From: CAZNJQ01 sp964573545
GTDB taxonomy: Bacteria; Patescibacteriota; Minisyncoccia; Phycocordibacterales; UBA2135
Assembly: GCA_964573545.1 (NCBI GenBank)
Contig: CAZNJQ010000033.1
Location: 1 to 5,366, forward strand
DNA: 5,366 bases
Direction: 5' to 3'
A model generated the notes under the pieces. It was not told where the DNA came from and did no database searches. It worked only from the letters and a program-made list of their open reading frames with translations. Shown in pieces: positions 3,705 through 5,366 of the stretch. How positions within the stretch are numbered: position 1 is the first letter of the stretch; every line of letters starts with the position of its first letter. Made by a program: the position numbers and the translations under genes.

Positions 3705-3989
3705 ATGGCGATGTTTGTCACGGCGGGCGGCACGCTGTCGGCTGCCGAAAGGAAGATTCAAGCAAAAGAAGAAAAAGAGTATGCAAAGGCTGTGCAAAAA
3801 TGTGTTCAAAAGGAAAAAAGGATGCGGGAACGAGTAAGAAGCCATCTCCGCTCTCGACGCCACAACGAACTTGTGCGCATTTTGATGAGAGAGTACGACA
3901 AGAAAGAATGCCTCCATAACTATTTGTTAAAAAGGGGAGTAATTTCAGTACCGGAACTTTGGGACATAGCAAGATTCCGATCTGTCTAG
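3705..3989 (+). CDS. Small basic hypothetical protein, 94 residues
   Basis: I do not recognise a family. The product is rich in Lys and Arg. Residues 12-75 are predicted to be one long, strongly charged helical or coiled-coil stretch (AERKIQAKEEKEYAKAVQKC onwards), and a short C-terminal part contains GVISVPELWDIARF. There is no membrane segment. The frame is open upstream to 3441, but ATG 3705 has a very good ribosome site (AGGGAGGATTCC before it). The upstream part runs antisense through the regulator gene, so the short form is chosen. A strong intrinsic terminator follows. The basic charge would suit nucleic-acid or ribosome binding, but that is only a guess. Its divergent position makes it a possible target of the neighbouring regulator. 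Confidence 0.7.
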   Translation: MAMFVTAGGTLSAAERKIQAKEEKEYAKAVQKCVQKEKRMRERVRSHLRSRRHNELVRILMREYDKKECLHNYLLKRGVISVPELWDIARFRSV

Positions 3990-4026
3990 CACAATACACA
4001 ATATCGCGAATAGGAAAAAATACGCC

Positions 4027-4057
4027 GCGGAAGCTTTGCTTCCGCTTTTTTATTTTT
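4027..4057 (+). terminator. Strong intrinsic terminator
   Basis: GCGGAAGC (4027-4034), loop TTT, GCTTCCGC (4038-4045), then TTTTTTATTTTT. It ends the transcript of the small basic protein gene. Its tail touches the outer direct repeat of the GIY-YIG element; read on the minus strand, the stem also follows that element. Confidence 0.9.
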
Positions 4058-4058
4058 A

Positions 4059-4381
4059 TGCGGGTAGGCCCGCACACTAATTTTCGTTTCGGAAAAGTTT
4101 CAAAGTTGATTTGATGCGTTTTAGAAGCTGTGCACGTGCTTGCCCGCGCAGTTTAAGAGTTGCTTCTCTGTCTCGAGCTTCTTGTTCTATGGCATACGCC
4201 TCATAGTAAAGAAGTTTAAATGGAGCTCTTGGTTTCGTAGATGGAACTTTTCCAGAATTATGTTCTTGAAATCGTTTCTTTAGATTGTTTGTCGAACCTA
4301 TGTACAATTCTTTGTCTCTTTTGCTCCCTAAGATATATACATAGAACATACTTCTAAAACGAAATTTAGTGTGCGGGTAGG
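4059..4381. mobile_element. GIY-YIG nuclease element at the 3' end of tRNA-Gly
   Basis: Inverted repeats of 21 bp at 4069-4089 and 4357-4377 (20 of 21 match; outer part CCCGCACACTAA) enclose one gene, the GIY-YIG nuclease. A 10-bp direct repeat TGCGGGTAGG lies at 4059-4068 and 4372-4381. The right copy is the real 3' end of tRNA-Gly (acceptor strand and discriminator) and the left is an extra copy, as expected for a target duplication or attachment core. The right inverted repeat overlaps the last acceptor bases of the tRNA, so the tRNA stays intact. The gene's stop codon lies within the left repeat. The same ends occur on the miniature element at 1315-1460. Confidence 0.7.
4077..4349 (-). 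CDS. Small GIY-YIG nuclease (YhbQ/UPF0213-like)
   Basis: The 90-residue protein is a single GIY-YIG domain. FYVYIL at 2-7 is the 'GIY' strand and LYIGST at 15-20 the 'YIG' strand. R26 in the helix LKKRFQEHN (23-31) is the usual catalytic arginine, and the later helix RDREATLK contains the likely metal-binding glutamate E62. The size and the FKLLYYEAY segment fit the small YhbQ/UPF0213-type nucleases, which are often multicopy in candidate-phyla genomes. It ends FRNEN, with these last codons and the TAG inside the element's inverted repeat. The ATG is 22 bases downstream of the tRNA-Gly 3' end and has only a weak AGAAG site. There is no promoter between them, so it is probably co-transcribed with the tRNA and released by tRNA processing. 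I infer that it mobilises the element; nothing in the sequence proves it. Confidence 0.9.
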   Translation of the reverse strand: MFYVYILGSKRDKELYIGSTNNLKKRFQEHNSGKVPSTKPRAPFKLLYYEAYAIEQEARDREATLKLRGQARAQLLKRIKSTLKLFRNEN

Positions 4382-4442
4382 GAGAATCGAACTCCCATCA
4401 TCTGATTGGCAACCAGATGTTCTACCATTGAACCATACCCGC
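4372..4442 (-). tRNA. tRNA-Gly(GCC)
   Basis: The cloverleaf is complete: acceptor GCGGGTA/TACCCGC, D-arm GTTC-AATGGTA-GAAC, anticodon stem TCTGG/TCAGA with loop TTGCCAA (anticodon GCC, reading GGC and GGU), variable TGAT, and T-arm GGGAG-TTCGATT-CTCCC. The discriminator is at 4372 (A) and CCA is not encoded; the next bases already belong to the GIY-YIG element. It has its own strong promoter. Confidence 0.95.
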
Positions 4443-4454
4443 GGATATCTATAA

Positions 4455-4482
4455 ATTATACAAAACGCTATCGTTCATTCAA
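4455..4482 (-). promoter_or_regulatory. Promoter of tRNA-Gly (and GIY-YIG gene)
   Basis: On the minus strand TTGAAT (4482-4477) and a perfect TATAAT (4460-4455) are 16 bases apart. The start near 4448 is about six bases before the tRNA 5' end. Confidence 0.7.
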
Positions 4483-4525
4483 GAGCGACGCTGACTGATG
4501 AGCGAATCAATTCAATGGACTCTTC

Positions 4526-4557
4526 AAAAAATTCGGGGATTATTTCTAATCCCCGAA
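4526..4557 (-). terminator. Intrinsic terminator of the 222-residue protein gene
   Basis: TTCGGGGATTA (4532-4542) and TAATCCCCGAA (4547-4557) make an 11-bp perfect stem with a four-base loop. On the minus strand it is followed by TTTTTT (4531-4526). It lies 24 bases after the stop codon at 4582. Confidence 0.92.
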
Positions 4558-4581
4558 GACAAAAACAAGAGACACGGTGGT

Positions 4582-5250
4582 TTACTTCTTTCTGACGACA
4601 ACTTGAAAATCAAGACGGTCTTGGTGGAGCGTAGCGTCGCTTCGCTTCAGCATAACCTCCTGATAGCCGATTGTATTTCCGCCTTCATCAACAACTTCAA
4701 CGAGGCGCGTGTAATACGGAGTGTCATAACAATCACCGCTTTTGAGAATTTGTTCCGCCTCGTAGGCAGTATTCACGCGTCGCTTATATTCATCTTTGAT
4801 GTCTTCAAACACGCCGCTCACCCCGATGCCAAGATCCTTGGTCTCGTACGAGGCAGAAGTCAGCGCTTCCACGGTCGCGGCATACAGCCAGTATCTCAAC
4901 TCCTGTGCCCAAGCGCCGCTTTTAACTTTAAGCTGCGGCACCCGCTGAATGAATCGCGTAAATGCGTAGTTAAGCTCCCCGAGGTATGCACCTTCGTAGC
5001 CATAACCGGCACCGACACTGTAAATAGCTTGAGCTAAATCTACTTCAGGACCATTCCCGACAGGAGTGCTGCGAGACAAGGAGTGAAGCGATTGTGCAAC
5101 CTTAACAAAAATAGATTTGTACACGGCCACAAGCGAAAGATTGTTAGAAATCTCTGTAGCGGCGACATCGGCCATACGCTCAAGCGCGACGTCTAAAATC
5201 TCGCGATCCGTGGATTTTCCGTCTGTTTTTTTGCTGGGAACGTATGGCAT
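4582..5250 (-). CDS. Hypothetical protein, 222 residues, conserved-looking
   Basis: I cannot name a family with known function, although the ordered C-terminal part (GVFEDIKDEYKRRVNTAYEA, then KSGDCYDTPYYTRLVEVVDE) has the look of a conserved domain, and I believe similar proteins are found as hypotheticals in Patescibacteria. Residues 12-60 are helical (DREILDVALERMADVAATEI). Residues 85-135 hold a Gly/Tyr-rich turn (VGAGYGYEGAYLGELNYAF) and an aromatic helix (WAQELRYWLYAATVEAL). The last 45 residues are mostly strand-like and end in FQVVVRKK. There is no signal peptide or membrane segment. ATG 5250 has an AAGGA site seven bases upstream, a promoter with perfect -35 and its own terminator, so it is a well-marked single-gene transcript. 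Confidence 0.85.
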   Translation of the reverse strand: MPYVPSKKTDGKSTDREILDVALERMADVAATEISNNLSLVAVYKSIFVKVAQSLHSLSRSTPVGNGPEVDLAQAIYSVGAGYGYEGAYLGELNYAFTRFIQRVPQLKVKSGAWAQELRYWLYAATVEALTSASYETKDLGIGVSGVFEDIKDEYKRRVNTAYEAEQILKSGDCYDTPYYTRLVEVVDEGGNTIGYQEVMLKRSDATLHQDRLDFQVVVRKK

Positions 5251-5287
5251 TGTATGTCCTTAGCGGTTTTTAATAAGCACTAAACCT

Positions 5288-5316
5288 AGGGTAGTAAAGT
5301 GTGATGGAAATGTCAA
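5288..5316 (-). promoter_or_regulatory. Promoter of the 222-residue protein gene
   Basis: On the minus strand a perfect TTGACA (5316-5311) and TACCCT (5293-5288) are 17 bases apart. The start near 5281 gives a leader of about 30 bases with the AAGGA ribosome site. Confidence 0.6.
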
Positions 5317-5326
5317 CACCCCGTAA

Positions 5327-5366
5327 TGGTTCAATAGCTTGGAACCACCCCTGCGGTTAAGGTGGT
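5327..5366. repeat. Overlapping inverted repeats at the right edge
   Basis: TGGTTC (5327-5332) pairs with GAACCA (5342-5347), and ACCACC (5344-5349) pairs with GGTGGT (5361-5366). The two pairings exclude each other. The window ends here, so it is unclear whether this belongs to an RNA or a terminator of the next gene. Confidence 0.3.

Noticed and set aside
4498..5037. Plus-strand reading frame of 179 codons
   Set aside because: It is antisense to the 222-residue gene, which has a promoter, ribosome site and terminator; the plus frame has none and runs through the terminator hairpin.
5254..5263. Further copy of the ATGTCCTT origin motif
   Set aside because: On the minus strand this is the Shine-Dalgarno AAGGA of the 222-residue gene, which explains it sufficiently.

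Overview
The window looks like a piece of a chromosome from a candidate-phyla-radiation (Patescibacteria, Parcubacteria-like) bacterium. The pointers are a DUF5654-type two-helix membrane peptide, a very small YraN nuclease, a small stand-alone GIY-YIG nuclease, short conserved proteins of no recognisable family, compact 71-nt tRNA genes without an encoded CCA, and short intergenic spaces with ordinary sigma70-like promoters and hairpin terminators. This placement is by gene style only; no ribosomal marker is present.

Layout. Positions 1-311 (minus) hold the N-terminus of a PLP-dependent Cys/Met-metabolism enzyme that runs off the left edge, with its promoter at 353-381. A 103-residue hypothetical protein (476-787, plus) converges on a DUF5654 membrane peptide (839-1087, minus) across a hairpin terminator. 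Positions 1105-1700 are a minus-strand tRNA block: tRNA-Pro(GGG), then a broken tRNA-Pro-like gene (1136-1469) that carries two insertions. One insertion is a 134-bp miniature inverted-repeat element. The other is a cassette in which an intact tRNA-Pro(CGG) is bracketed by perfect 17-bp inverted repeats. Each insertion is flanked by a 6-bp direct repeat, and removing both restores a 73-nt tRNA-sized gene.

Positions 1701-2820 look like a replication-origin/partition region. There are six parS-like sites (one perfect), two of them inside yraN (2020-2439, minus), then an AT-rich stretch, a cluster of DnaA-box-like 9-mers at 2678-2706, and repeated inverted AAAGGACAT/ATGTCCTTT motifs.

A TrmB-like winged-helix regulator (2822-3529, minus) and a small basic protein (3705-3989, plus) are divergently transcribed. 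A 24-bp near-perfect palindrome lies in the regulator's promoter. Then comes a 0.3-kb element made of a GIY-YIG nuclease gene between 21-bp terminal inverted repeats. It sits exactly at the 3' end of tRNA-Gly(GCC) and is flanked by a 10-bp direct repeat of the tRNA end. A 222-residue conserved-looking hypothetical protein (4582-5250, minus), with a clear promoter and terminator, closes the window.

The main novelty is that the GIY-YIG element and the miniature element in the broken tRNA share their terminal repeats (CCCRCACACTAA) and also the first nine bases of the nuclease gene at the same offset. This suggests a small tRNA-gene-associated mobile element family with an autonomous copy and an internally deleted one. 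No search could be run, so family assignments rest on motif recognition.
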